Shown here in pieces: positions 46,940 to 58,945 of a stretch of DNA of 64,000 nt. The notes beneath the pieces are model-generated. The model was not told the DNA's origin and searched no databases. It was given only the letters and a program-made list of their open reading frames with translations. A program made the position numbers and the translations under genes. This DNA comes from Ceratothoa steindachneri (taxonomy: Eukaryota; Arthropoda; Malacostraca; Isopoda; Cymothoidae), in NCBI GenBank assembly GCA_963969495.1, contig OZ018321.1, positions 102,549,578 through 102,613,577 on the forward strand. Reading direction: 5' to 3'. Positions within the stretch are counted from its first letter, which is position 1. Each line of letters starts with the position of its first letter.

Positions 46940-47433
46940 TTTTGATACCTTTTTTAATAATTTAAATAATTTGCATGTCTCCATCAAATTTAAATATGAA
47001 TGGGAATATGATAATAGATTACCCTTTTAGATGTCCTCATTAATAAAGATCACCATGAATTAAAACTTGACGTGTATAGGAAACCAACCCACTCGAATGC
47101 CTATATACATTATTTTTCGTTTCACGATAATACTGTTAAAAAATCGGTAATTTCTAACCTTTTCCTTAGAGCATACAAAATATGTGTCCTCCCTATTTAG
47201 ATGAATAAATTGTCATTATCAGGACCATTTTTTCTAATTGTTATTACCCCGATTGGTTCATATCGTCTGCCCATTTTGCAGCTAGGAAAACATTCTATGG
47301 TAATAAGCTTTCCCGTACTAATGACTTCAACAAATGTATAACATTGCCATTTAATAATAAATTAAATAGTTTAAAGGACCTATTTGGAAAAGCGGGTATT
47401 AATCTAGCCTTTAAATATTGCATTAATTTTCAT
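46940..47433 (+). pseudogene. Penelope-like element: RT C-terminal and linker fragment
   Basis: The plus strand reads SIKFKYEWEYDNRLPF, stop, DVLINKDHHELKLDVYRKPT, HSNAYIHYFSFH and KKSVISNLFLRAYKIC. This is the region just after the RT palm in PLEs (the NRLPFLDV...VYRKPT signature). Frame-shifted text then continues to the linker FNNKLNSLKDLFGKAGINLA. The linker (about 47340-47430) is the inverted repeat of 46850-46925, so two PLE fragments face each other. The RT catalytic core is missing. Confidence 0.8.
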
Positions 47434-47457
47434 CATATATATATATATATATATATC
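47434..47457. repeat. Short (TA)n tract
   Basis: About 10 TA units directly after the PLE linker fragment. Confidence 0.9.
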
Positions 47458-47655
47458 GTATATTAAATCTTTATTAACTCTTAGTGTCACTGCATTTCCT
47501 TCTATGAATCCCTTCAGAATAGTCCCCTTTACTTTATTTTTATGTTGACTCATGCAATCGTCACCCGTAATAAATGCGTCATCATTAGATTGAATATTTA
47601 TAGAACGAAGTCCCTCGGTTTGTGGACTGTCACTCGATTCACTGAAGATTGCTTG
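47458..47655 (-). other. Unidentified 66-codon open stretch without start codon
   Basis: The minus strand is open from about 47655 to the (TA)n tract and reads a mixed-composition peptide (includes SNDDAFITGDDCMSQHKNKV and LKGFIEGNAVTLRVNKDLIY). Composition is more protein-like than neighbouring AT-rich frames. It could be a host exon fragment or an unrecognised TE piece; I cannot assign it. Confidence 0.3.
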
Positions 47656-47824
47656 GCTTGTTTAAACTGTAGGTGCTGAGAAAATTGACATGGGAAACTG
47701 CTTTGTTAGAATTCCATTAGATCCCATCTTGAGTTTGCTTTTTCTGAATCTAGGTAAATAATCTCGTGATTTCATTCCTATCCCTCTTGAGTATTTTGCT
47801 ATTGAACAAAAAATAAGACTGCCC

Positions 47825-47905
47825 ACAATGACTTTTTGGAGGAGATTGGCCTCCTCTATTTGGTATTTGGTTTTGAATGTTTTTTGTTTTTGTTTTTACT
47901 TCAGT
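47825..47905 (+). mobile_element. Possible LINE 3' tail fragment
   Basis: tggaggagattggcctcctc, then tttggtattggt-like and (T)n-g runs match in inverse the ends seen at 14101-14290 and 26940-27130. It is weak and short. Confidence 0.35.
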
Positions 47906-49135
47906 TTTAACAGATTACTTCTATTTTCTAAAAAAAGTCAAATTTTGTCCCTTCTTAACTCTACCGTCAGTTAAAAAATGTCGAAAATACGGAGTTCTCC
48001 CGAGTTGTCATCAGATGCTCCCCTTAAAAAAAAAACCTTTTCTAAGTTAAGAGGATAAATGAGGTACTACAAATATTTTGGAGAAGCTAAAATGTCGAGC
48101 GTAGGTTTTTAATTCCAAAAACTAATGCACAATTGGAGCTGTGGATAAAGACGAAATAGAAGAAGTTGAATTATGTGAAAGAATTGAAAAATCGAAAGTG
48201 TGATAGAATGTAAAATTAAATGAGCCTGAAATAGAAGAAAAAAATGCTTCAAATTTGTAATCCTTTAATTAATATACACATCTCCTCGCACCAATCTACT
48301 AAATCTGAACGTTCAATTCACACACCGAATGTACGTTCAAACTCAATCATCTCACCAATGCCCGAGTTAAATTGTTTGAATAATTCATTCCTTTCAGAAT
48401 GAGGTTTTTTGTTCAAAACTTAACTTGTAATTTTGACCGATGCGAATTAGCCCACGTTTTTTATTCATTTCTGAGACAAGTGAATGGGAAATATAGAAAC
48501 GGTATACCTATAGAAGATCCAAGATCCCCTGCTTCAAAGGAAAAGCTCACTGAAATAACTTGATGCCTTAATAAGAGGTTAAGAAATCCAATTAATAAGA
48601 TCTTTTCGGAATAATTTTTCTCTTACTTTATTGTTTGACAGCAGAGTACGATGAAATTGTGTCCTTGACAAAGGATATCAGACAGATAAAACGTCTCTCG
48701 GATAATTTTGCGTATGCCTAATTCTACAGATATCTCGCATTTCTCATGTATTTTGTAAACTATTTTAATAGTGGTGACAGAAATGACCAAATTATCTTTA
48801 ATGTATTGGTTTATGTTACCAATGAGATAATCTCCTACAGAAAATTATTTGAAACCTGTTACTACAAGAAAGTGTCAATGATAAAGAAGTGGAAATGTTC
48901 AAAAGAAGCATAAAGATACTTAAGAATTCCGACTGTTATGGTACCCAACGCTTTCTGGAGTGGAGAGTTCTTACTGAGAGAGCGGGCACTTCAACGTACG
49001 AACACTCACATCCTTTCGAAGATGATATATCAAAGGTGGTCGAGTTTTAAAATAAAAGATATCCCTGTTTTTCTCGATAAGGAAGCACGTCCCCATTTCC
49101 TCCGGGTCTTGAATTAAGGGATCTTGTAAAAATCA
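47906..49135. other. No gene recognised
   Basis: AT-rich DNA without long frames. Short Lys/Glu-rich stretches near 48130-48240 have no recognisable identity. Confidence 0.45.
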
Positions 49136-49270
49136 CATAACCTAACCTAAACTAATGTATCCTACCTTAGATTAGGTTATGTTATGTTAAGATTAGGTTA
49201 AGGTTAGGTTTGGTTGGGTTAAGGTGTAGGTTATTTTATATTACTTTGAGTTTAGTTAGGTTATATTTGG
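49136..49270. repeat. TTAGG-like degenerate tracts, inverted
   Basis: cataacctaacctaaac (about 49136) faces gattaggtta...ggttaggtttggttgggt (about 49175-49225). Runs of ggtta/ggttag are common in arthropod genomes, whose telomere repeat is TTAGG. The tract is degenerate and short, so it is not evidence of a telomere here. Confidence 0.55.
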
Positions 49271-49404
49271 GTCCAAAATACCATGGGATGCCTCATCTTT
49301 ACAAAATCCGAATTAAGCAATCGCTAAATTGAATTTGATCGACCCAAAGAAAACCATACCTTTGCATGGGATTGGATTTAAATTGAATAAATCTTTCGAT
49401 TCGT

Positions 49405-49406
<2 letters not shown>

Positions 49407-49462
<56 letters not shown>
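49407..49462. repeat. (TA)n microsatellite
   Basis: About 27 TA units followed by catatacatatacg. Confidence 0.96.
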
Positions 49463-49475
<13 letters not shown>

Positions 49476-50042
49476 CGTAGGTACTTCGGGGCTTTGGGCC
49501 GAATTTAATGGAAGACCGTTAGTGAAGGGGAAAATTGTTATGAGTCCAGTGGGGATGGTATATTATTAACTTTGCGGGGTCCTTTTAAAACAAACATTTC
49601 AGAGTGCAAGTTGGCCAAAGATTAACAGGTAGCTGGTACTCATTGAGGTTGCTAAAGAAAGACAATGACGAAAATATATCTTTATTAAAAACAAAAATTA
49701 TATATTTACACAAATATTGGGTTTAAAGGAAATGGTCGCCCAGACGAGGTTAAAGGTCTACACGAGATACAGGTTAGTTAATTAAGTGATTAAAGAGGTT
49801 AGATTCAGTTTGGTGATTCAAAGGGGGATTTTAAACCGGGGCGTTCACACAAATAATGGAGCAATAGGGTAAGCCAGATTCAAGATCAATCTTCTGCCGG
49901 GAACGGTTATGATTACCTTACGTGCTAGCTGCCGAAAAGGGGCCAGTTGAGGTACGATGAATGCGACGGAAGAAGTCAGGTTACCTCTTGCTTTAGATGC
50001 GTGAGCACTTGTCGAGCCTTCGGAGTTGAGAATCCTCCTCAG
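49463..50042. other. No gene recognised
   Basis: Mixed-composition DNA, no long frame. It might belong to an LTR or other non-coding TE part, but nothing diagnostic is visible. Confidence 0.4.
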
Positions 50043-50196
50043 ATACTTGCCGATTGACTATGGCAGAGTTCACTGAAGTCTATACTTGCCGATTGACTAT
50101 GGCAGAGTTCACTGAAGTCAATACTTGCGGATTGACTATGGCAGAGTTCACGGATGGGGATACTTGCCGACTGACTATGGCAGAGTTCACGGATAG
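50043..50196 (+). repeat. 39 bp minisatellite, 4 units
   Basis: Units start at 50043, 50082, 50121 and 50160 and share atacttgccgattgactatg and gcagagttcac. The first two units are almost identical; the last two share a different end (ggatgggg/ggatag). The 13-residue peptide repeat in the plus frame (LTMAEFTEV-like) and its minus-strand counterpart in a 182-codon frame at 50080-50628 are consequences of the repeat. Confidence 0.93.
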
Positions 50197-50639
50197 ATTT
50201 AGCCTTAGACTCGAATCGAAATCGCCGCAGGGGGAGGGGGAGTCCTTCAGCTCGTTTGCCGGAGTAGGTGGGAAGTCAAGTCTAACAGTGCTGCTCACTA
50301 AACTAGGACGAAGGGTTATGTAGGCGCCTGTTGAGGTGGCTCCAGACGCGCGTGCGATTTGGCGGAAAGTCGGCGACTCCTTCAAGGGAAGGGGGAATTG
50401 TGATAACGCTGTTTGGAATGTCCAACGGATTTCAATCTTCGGGCGGAAGGACAAAATGTTTGCAGAGAGGTGGCCGTGGGAGAGGATAATATCGGTCCCT
50501 AGGCAAATACAGCTGGGGCGTGTAATAATGGCATAGGCTGCCTCCTTGCCCAGCTTCAGCCATACTTTCACAGCTCGATGCAGTGATCTCATGATCGACG
50601 TGGGTACAGAAGGGCACGTGGTCGCCATTTGACCTCACT
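50197..50639. other. Open on both strands, unidentified
   Basis: The minus-strand frame of 182 codons (50080-50628) has no domain I recognise, and part of it reads the minisatellite. I cannot support a gene. Confidence 0.3.
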
Positions 50640-50911
50640 TTGCGAATCGGTAGGGCAAAACAGAGTAAGGGGGATGACTGTGTGTAGGGGTGTTAGGACA
50701 AGTTATGACAAGTTAAAACCTGCAGGTATGTATGTGAGAGTATGCAGGTGAGGGGGTAGAAAGGGTGTGTGGATCGACAGTGGAAAGTAGACCAGTGGGG
50801 AAAAGAGAAAGAAGTGTGGTAGGGTGCAAGTGATGCTAGAGCCTGGTGATCAGGCTTATCGGTTTCAAATTTTTATGTTTTGTAGTTCCGTTGTTGTATA
50901 TCGTTTTGTTT

Positions 50912-51005
<94 letters not shown>

Positions 51006-51338
51006 ATATAAAATATATAATTGGCGTTCAAGCATTTGTCTTCATATTGCTAATGTATTTGGTTATGCTGTGCGCGTTTGCTGTTGTTTTAGTAAGTCGT
51101 TAATAATAACTTACTGTGTTTGATTTAGTAACTTTTTTCGTCGTAATTTCGTAGTGTGTGTATTTCGTGTATAATGTTTCTTCCTGTAGTCTTGTTCCGT
51201 GATTTTCGTCTTCTTGTGTGGGTTTCCTTCTTCGGTAGTTTCGTCTTAGTTGGTTGGTTTCGTCGATATCAGGTAATTTTGTCAAAATCGGTTGGTTTCA
51301 TGATTGGTAATTTTTGTCTTGATTGGGGTAAATTCAAC
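50640..51338 (-). other. LINE 3' untranslated region with embedded (TA)n
   Basis: The segment after the ORF2 stop contains the (TA)n tract at 50915-50998. Beyond that tract, on the minus strand, gaaaccgataagcctgatca and ccaggctctagcatcac align with gaaagcgataggcctgataa and ccaagtgccttgcatcc downstream of the old copy (about 40430-40470). The TA tract is therefore inside the untranslated region. The old copy has an AT hairpin (40237-40286) in roughly the same place. Confidence 0.72.
50915..50998. repeat. (TA)n microsatellite inside the LINE 3' region
   Basis: About 40 TA units with short acat edges. Nearby YIYIYI frames on both strands are artefacts of this tract. Confidence 0.96.
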
Positions 51339-54078
51339 TCATCTTGCGTAGAACGGCCATTCTGCTCCGCCAGCTAAAATCCCAGCGGAGCTTGGAAATC
51401 TGGCGCGACATACTGCTCTTCTATTTTGGTCAATCATTTGTACGATTTCCTCGTCCAACACTCGATTGATCTTTTCAAGTATATTCCTTGTCCGTTCTTC
51501 GAGGACAACGTTGATGGGAGTTAACCCCGCCTCCCGGTGCAGCTCTTCTTGGGTTCTTCTTTCCATCCGGCGTGTACCTGTAATTAGGTACACGCATTTG
51601 TTCTGCACCACTTGTAGTCTCCTCTTCTGTGTCTTGGAGACACAGGAGAGGGCGGAGGCGGGGTATAGCAACGTCGATCTTACTAGTGCAGTATATATCT
51701 TCTTTTTGTTGCTTTGACGAAGATTTCTGAACCTGGACAGAGACTTGACTGCAGCAGTGGACTTAATGATACGTTCTTGGACGTGCTTTGTGTACCCGGT
51801 TGAGGTGATCTTCATGCCGAGTACATTGCATTCGTTGGTGTAGGGATATCGTCTATCTCCCACCCTGACGTCGTCAAGTAGTCTCCTGCCTATGGGGACT
51901 ACTTTGAACTTATCCTGGTTGGTACGGATTTTCCACCGGGCCTCGTAGGGGTTAAGGTTTTCGATTTCTGCTGCTGTCATTCGAGCTTGCATAGGCGCAT
52001 TCCTCCATGGACAAGTGATTATCTGGGTGAAATCATCAGCGAATTGTAAGTTGAGGCAAGTGGGGGCTTACAAGGACTGGGACATCCGCGGTGTAAATCA
52101 AGTAGAGAGTGGGAGACAGGCACCCCCCTTGCGGGAGGCCCGCCTTGAGCGGAAACTTTAGCCCGTCCGTGCACCCTAAACTGATGTACACTGCTCTCTC
52201 CATGACATAGTCACAGAGAGTTCTCTCTAAGTTTTCACTTAGTCCCAGTCATAAGATCTTGTACTGCATTTCCCGTTGCCACACCTTATCGAACGCCTTT
52301 GATACATCCCGACAAACAATTTCCACGTAACTCTTTTCCCGTTTTGAATGGGCTAGCTTTTCCGTGATGACGTTAATCGCCATTTCCGTACTTCGCTTAC
52401 TCCTAAACCCGAATTGGTGTGGGTTGTAGAGCGAGTTTTCCTCCAGGTGAGACACCAGTCTTTTGTTGAGGATCTTTGAAGAGCTTCCCACCAAATTCTA
52501 TTAGTGAAATTGGTCGATAGCTCTCCTTTAACTTGGGGTTCTTTCCATGCTTAGGCAAGAAAATCATTTTCGCCGTTGTATAAGCGTCTGGAAAGTACCC
52601 CGTATTGGGAAAGGCGTTAAATATTCTTCTCATTCCTTTGATGACACAGGCTGGTGCCTTTTCAAAGTTAAGCTTTGTAAGCCCCGATTGTCCTGGGGCT
52701 TTTTGTTGGAATGAGCGAAGCGCGCCGAGTAGTTGTTCTTCTGTAATCTCGGCGTCTCCGTCGCGCTGCCTATCCACCTCGTGATGAGGGTGCGTCTTTT
52801 CTATTTCTTCGTTAAGCTCGTCGATGATGGTACTTTCGAACTCTAGGTCATAGTCTTCGTTTTCTTCTTCAGTTATACTGAAGATCTTTTCCCAATAACT
52901 TCGGAATATCTCTTCAACTTTTTCTTCCTCTTCTTCGATGTCTCCGTTTTCTTTTCGTAGCTTGATCTTATGCTTTTTTCCAGTTGATCCTTTAAGAATT
53001 CGGATCTTCTTCCGAAATTCTTTGGGAGTTGTTTCGTGATCGAGGCTCTCGATCGCGTCCTCCCATCTTCTGTTTTGTTGTTCGAGGATCAACTGATTCA
53101 ATTCTTCTTTGATTTCTTTACTTCTTTGCATCGAGTGAACTGATGCATTCACGATGTTGTATTCATACATTATCTTCAGTTCACGGTATAGTTCCTTTAT
53201 ATATTCGGTCCACTCGTAGGTCGAGATGGTCCTATATGAGGAACGAGGGATACAAGCCCTATCTGCGTCGATGATTTGGTTATTAAGGTCATCGAGTGCC
53301 TCGTCAATCTCCTCGAGAATTGCCTCGTCCAGGTTGGGCGGATCGTAAGCCTCGATAAGGTGTGCGTACCGTGCCCAGTCTGCTCGTCTGTAGTTGATCC
53401 TGACTACTGTTGGGACTTGTATAGGGTTCCTATTGATAGTGAGTAGGATCCCTATATGATCACTACATGGCACCTGGACTGGCTCCATGTAGTAATTGAA
53501 CGGTAGCTGACGATTCACCAGACAGATGTCTGGCTTTGTGGCATTTCGTTCTCTGACATAGGTGGGAAAGTCAGGGCCTATCCGCTGGGCAATATTTCTG
53601 TCCACAACACGTCCAGGCTTCTCCCAATACCGTTGAAGGTCCTGTAACCTGATTCTCGGCATCTGGCATTTAGATCCCCCATTAGTATGGTGGGAGCTCT
53701 CCTGCCAAATAGGCCAGTGAGAGTGTGAATAGGCAACACATCTCTCCTTGGCGGTTGATATCCGGTTGCAGTGACCAACTTTCCTAAGTCGAGCTCGACC
53801 TCAATCGCGAGGTAGGATTCTTCTAAGTTCCTTATCTGCTTGTATTTGATCCCTTTCTTTATTGCAATAGCGGCGCCATGGTACCGCTCTTGCAAAAAGT
53901 TGGTGATCAACACATCGTAGTTCCAGATTTTCATTTCTGTATTACGCGTATCGATTTCGTGTTCTGAAATCAGTATGATGTCTGCATCAATTTCTCTGAA
54001 TACATTTCCGTAAAGAATTCTTTTCGTCGTCCAGCCGTTGGTGTTGATTTCCAGTATCTTCAGTCCGTTACGTAACAT
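51339..54078 (-). pseudogene. LINE ORF2: APE endonuclease, reverse transcriptase (4 breaks)
   Basis: Residues 1-165 are an APE-type endonuclease with LEINTNG, ISEHEID, LMGDLNAR and, after a frameshift near 53630, TKPDICL and SDHIGI. A charged linker follows. RT begins with MIFLPKHGKNPKLKESYRPI; a frameshift near 52490 leads to QFGFRSKRSTEMAINVITEK and DVSKAFDKVW. One in-frame stop lies at about 52250. GLPQGGCLSPTLYLIYTADV follows, then a frameshift near 52060 and the catalytic LQFADDF (52029-52043). The C-terminal region (NKCVYLITGTRRMERRTQEE, LHREAGLTPI) ends at 51339. I find no RNase H. Target-primed retrotransposition would be its role. Catalytic residues of both enzymes are retained, so damage is recent. 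Confidence 0.88.
54068..54078 (-). promoter_or_regulatory. ORF1 stop / ORF2 start overlap
   Basis: On the minus strand the 11 bases atgttacgtaa hold both the ORF2 ATG and the ORF1 TAA in a different frame. Such overlaps in LINEs are thought to support reinitiation or coupled translation of ORF2. This is inferred from position; no experiment is implied. Confidence 0.7.
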
Positions 54079-55302
54079 GATGAGTTGCTTTACCTATGTT
54101 TTTCTTCCCCTTTTTTGGTCTGGGGGTTGGTTGGGTGATTTTACTCGGCCAAGGGTTTTCTTTTTTCGGAGGGGGGCTCGGGGTCTTTGATCTGCTTTTG
54201 GTGGCTCGCCTGCGAGTGCAAGGACCTTCTTCACTGTCAGATGAGGAGGATCCATCCTCACTTCCAGCCTTTTCCTCTTCTTCTTCTTCCTCTTCAGTTT
54301 CTTCTGATGATGGTGCTTCATTCATCTCCTCCAAACCGGATATAAAGTTGTTGTTTTGGATGATTGATTCTTTGAAGGCCTTGGAACACTCGGGGTCATC
54401 TGGCATGACTACTGCCGGGAGGTTATTCGCCTTCAGGAGCGCGTTGAGCACTTGGTTATAACAACCAAGCTTTACTGCATTCGCCACATTTGCATGGGTT
54501 ATGCAGATCAGTATTTTTTGCGCTGAGGTCTCCTGTTACGTTGAAATGTGCAGGTGCCGGTGCAGTCTTCATCTCTGCACTCTTCTTAGCGGCGCTCGCG
54601 TACGTTGTCTCCTTCGCTTTTCTTTCTTCTTCTTCCTTTCTTCTAATAATTTCACGGCGCTTGGGGCAATTAAGGGCCATCGTTCGATGTTCTCCTTTGC
54701 AGTTTAGGCACTTCTTCGAGGTGCTTTCGCACTTGTCGAATCTGTGCCCTTCTGTGGCGCACACAAAGCACATTTGTATGCTACTGAATTTCTCTTGTTG
54801 GATGTTTTCACCCGGTATTCTCATGTTGAATACGAGAATACCATTTTGGGTGGCCTTCCTTGCCATGTCTGTGGTCGCGAATGTTATCTTGAACACGTGG
54901 GTGTGTTTGCGAAATTTGATGATTTCACGAACTTGTGCCCAAGGGTTGCTCCTAGTAATCTCCTCTTTCAATTCTTTTGTTTTGTGTTCGCCAACCCAGC
55001 TCTTCACTTTGCGGCAGATGACGCTTCTATTCGCTCCACTTGGGGGGGGGGGCATCTAGTCCGGTTTCCTTTAGTATTCTCGCTCCCTCTTCCGATAGGA
55101 GCTGGTCTACATCCTTTGTCTCGGTGCACATGGCGATGAATCCTGATGAAACTTCGATGAGTTGCACAAGTGCCACCTTGAGCTCGATGTATAGAGTTTC
55201 ACAAAGGTCCTTCTTGGTGGGGGTCTTCATTCCGGCGATAGTCCTTAAGGGGACCCTCTTAGTGAGGGCCTTCATGGTCTTGGTGTTCCTCTTCTGATTC
55301 AT
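54068..55302 (-). pseudogene. LINE ORF1 (gag-like, CCHC zinc knuckle), 2 frame breaks
   Basis: It starts MNQKRNTKTMKAL at 55302. The first break is at a run of about ten G (plus strand, 55044-55054): the frame from 55027 ends APPPKWSE while the continuing frame reads PPPPSGANRSV. A C-x2-C-x4-H-x4-C knuckle follows (CFVCATEGHRFDKC) plus a second Cys cluster (CLNCKGEHRTMALNC). A Lys/Glu helix precedes a second break near 54490. The C-terminal part has an acidic run (EETEEEEEEEE) and a basic Pro-rich tail. It would bind the element RNA. The stop lies inside the start of ORF2. Confidence 0.85.
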
Positions 55303-56100
55303 TCTTTTCCTGTAACTAAAGTGTAATTACTATGTTTTTTATGTGTGAAAAAAGTTAGGGTGTGGTAAAGGAGGTATAGGATGGTGTGAGTGGGGCTGGT
55401 AATGGGTTTCAAAATAAATTGAGAAGAACGCCCCTGTCCATTTCTCCTGTTGCTCTCCCGCTCGTATGCTGCCAGTATGATGGATGATAGGGTGATGGGG
55501 TGGGTCTCGGGTGGGGACCTCAGAGGGTTGAGCTTGGTGGACTTAATGCATAGCGGCCGAATCAACGGCCGCTAAGTTGGTGCCTCCCCCTCACGGGTAC
55601 ATACGCCATAACTGCATCCAACTACATAGAGACGGGTTTACTTCCCTCTATGATTCTGGCCGAGGCCCCCGGGCGATGAGGATTTCTCCTCCGTCCGAGA
55701 CTCGCAGTTATGCCCCAGTATCGAGGCAATTTCTGACTTATGCTTCTGCTGTGGGCTAGGCCTCAAACCAGTGTTCACATAAGCCCTTAATTATGCCAAA
55801 CCAAGTGGCCGGCATAGTTAAGACGAAATCAATGAATGGCAGACATCCGAGCGGGCCCACACGCAGAGCGATGGAGGGGAGCAGTGAGGTGCTTAAGCCC
55901 TCATTGAATTACGAGTCTTCGACGTGAAAAACTGCTCTCTTTTTGAAGGATGAAACTGGGTTCACCTTAAGACTTCCAGAATAGGCTCGTTTCTGTAGGC
56001 AGCGCTCAAAAGTCAGTCAGACACTAAAACAAGTAAAAAGTGCTGCTGTATCCAAAGGTGCTTCAGCAGAACGCAGTAGAAAGGATTTTCGGCCGTCAAA
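55303..56100. other. Upstream flank of the LINE, no gene recognised
   Basis: It probably includes the LINE 5' untranslated region (the promoter is expected there) and then unrelated DNA before the mariner. Frames of 60-88 codons lack recognisable features. Confidence 0.45.
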
Positions 56101-56104
56101 ACTT

Positions 56105-56875
56105 GCAGCCGCACTCTCCTGCCTCGTCTATTCAAGAAGCAGTAGCAGATCGCAGATCGTCAGTCACAAAATTTTTAAACAATGGACGCGGTTGAGCACC
56201 GCGCAGTGATCAAATTTTTGACCAAGGAAGGCAAGAATGCAAAAGAGATCCATGAACGCATGCTTGCAGTGTACACCGACACCACCCCTTCCTATGCAAC
56301 CATTGCTCGCTGGAATAGGGAGTTCCGCGATGGTCGTGAGTCCCTTGAAGATGACCCCCGTCCAGGACGCCCGTTAGACGTGAACAATGAGGACAATGTA
56401 GCCCGTGTGGAGAGGATGATCCTCGAAAATCGAAGGGTAAAGGTCGAAGAAATCGAGCGAGAACTTGGAATATAACATGGAAGTGTTATCAACATCATCC
56501 ACCATAATTTGTCCATGACCAAGGTCTCTGCTTGATGGGTCCCTAGAAACCTCACGCCCTATGATCGACTTCAACGTCGTCAAAGTCAGAAGGCTAGAGT
56601 TGCACAAGCTGCCCTGCGCGAGTGCGGATTCGAGGAGCTCAACCACCTCCCCTACAGTCCAGATCTGGCCCCTAGCGACTACTTTTTTTTCCGCCAGCTT
56701 AAGGCTGCACTGCGTGGACGCCGGTTTGGGGACGATGAAGATGTCCAGCTCGCCATCCAGGAGTGGATTGAACAGCAGTCGGAAGATTTCTGGTTGTCGG
56801 GAATTCGAAGCCTCAGGGACAAGTGGTGTAAGTCGTTTGAACTCGAGGGTAGTTATATTAAAAAATACTAAAACA
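56105..56875 (+). pseudogene. Internally deleted mariner transposase (irritans-like), copy 2
   Basis: The start at 56182 gives MDAVEHRAVIKFLTKEGKNA, HERMLAVYTDT, YATIARWNREF and RDGRESLEDDPRPGRP, then a stop at 56473. After [18 protein letters not shown] and [10 protein letters not shown] it passes directly to [30 protein letters not shown] and [11 protein letters not shown], ending SYIKKY near 56875. The central block with the first two catalytic Asp is missing at the same junction as at about 26500. The N-terminal half is open for 97 codons, better preserved than copy 1. The shared upstream text (cttgcagccgcac...) starts near 56101. Confidence 0.9.
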
Positions 56876-56939
56876 CTTTTCCTAATATCTCGTTTCCTTA
56901 TATCCGAATTGCAAAACTTATTGTTATTGACCGCCCCTC

Positions 56940-58485
<1,546 letters not shown>

Positions 58486-58531
<46 letters not shown>
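58486..58531. repeat. (TA)n microsatellite between Tc1 and PLE tail
   Basis: About 22 TA units following the Tc1 right end directly. Confidence 0.96.
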
Positions 58532-58536
<5 letters not shown>

Positions 58537-58645
58537 CACGATGAATGTAAGGACACATAGGAGGCTAAGGTACATGTGATTTATTTATGGAACAACGTTT
58601 CGGGCGTATCACCCATCTTCAGGTTCTAAAACATAATAAATTAAT
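58532..58645 (-). mobile_element. PLE-type 3' tail with hammerhead motif
   Basis: On the minus strand the order is: hammerhead-like core, about 60 bp containing aaataaatcacatgtacctt and tgtgtccttacattcatcg, then (TA)n. The same order (core, short spacer, (TA)n) is seen in the GIY-YIG fragment at 46253-46326. No coding sequence is attached here. Confidence 0.6.
58582..58631 (-). ncRNA. Hammerhead-like ribozyme motif
   Basis: On the minus strand: gaac (stem I), ctgaaga (about 58616-58622), one extra T, stem II gggtg/cgccc with loop ata (about 58602-58614, one T-G wobble), gaaa, a two-base spacer, then t-t. The stem I partner is gttc. CUGANGA and GAAA are intact. Stem II differs in sequence from the motifs at 40.6 and 45.9 kb but keeps the 5 bp pairing. 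Stem I sequences also co-vary (gaac/gttc here, atct/agat and gttact/agtaat elsewhere). Confidence 0.65.
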
Positions 58646-58874
58646 CTAATACAGTTAAAGAATATTGGAAATATTAATAATAATTAAGTTAAACTATGTA
58701 GGTAAATCAAAAATTAGAAATTAACTTAGGAATTTAAAAGTTAAGAGAATCAAATTATCAATCTAATATAACACTATTGAAACGAAAAAAAACAAACTAA
58801 AAACAAAAGTAAATAATTACAATATAATATTGCTCACCGATAACTCAGGAATTTAAAAGGCAAGAGAATCACTG

Positions 58875-58945
58875 TGCCTGGTAGCTCAGCGGTAGAGCAT
58901 CTGACTGGCAATCAGCAGACCCGGGTTCGAGTCCCGGCCAGGAAT
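58875..58945 (+). tRNA. tRNA-like Pol III unit, anticodon position GGC (Ala if read literally)
   Basis: A cloverleaf folds: acceptor tgcctgg/ccaggaa (6 of 7 pairs), D stem gctc/gagc (4 of 4), anticodon stem tctga/tcagc (4 of 5), loop ctggcaa with GGC at 58907-58909, and T stem ccggg/cccgg (5 of 5) with loop ttcgagt. A box (tagctcagcgg) and B box (ggttcgagtcc) match consensus. A T6 terminator lies at 58953-58958. No CCA is encoded. GGC is not a usual eukaryotic Ala anticodon, and the two mismatches suggest a tRNA-derived repeat (SINE head) or a pseudogene rather than a working tRNA. Confidence 0.6.

Larger units (their letters stand above)
50640..55302 (-). mobile_element. Near full-length Jockey/I-type LINE
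   Basis: A single minus-strand element of about 4.7 kb: ORF1 (55302-54068), ORF2 (54078-51339) and a 3' untranslated region that carries a (TA)n tract and ends near 50640. Only a handful of frame breaks separate it from an intact element, so it is far younger than the same-family copy at 37.2-40.2 kb. No poly(A) or target duplication was resolved. The extreme 3' sequence recurs alone at 25929-26021. The clade within the Jockey/I group is not determined. Confidence 0.9.

Noticed and set aside
49136..49270. Interstitial telomere.
   Set aside because: The TTAGG-like text is degenerate, short and inverted. Such motifs are frequent as simple repeats in arthropod DNA.
54490..55059. 189-codon plus-strand ORF with hydrophobic segments.
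   Set aside because: It is antisense to the LINE ORF1 zinc-knuckle region, which has clear family motifs.
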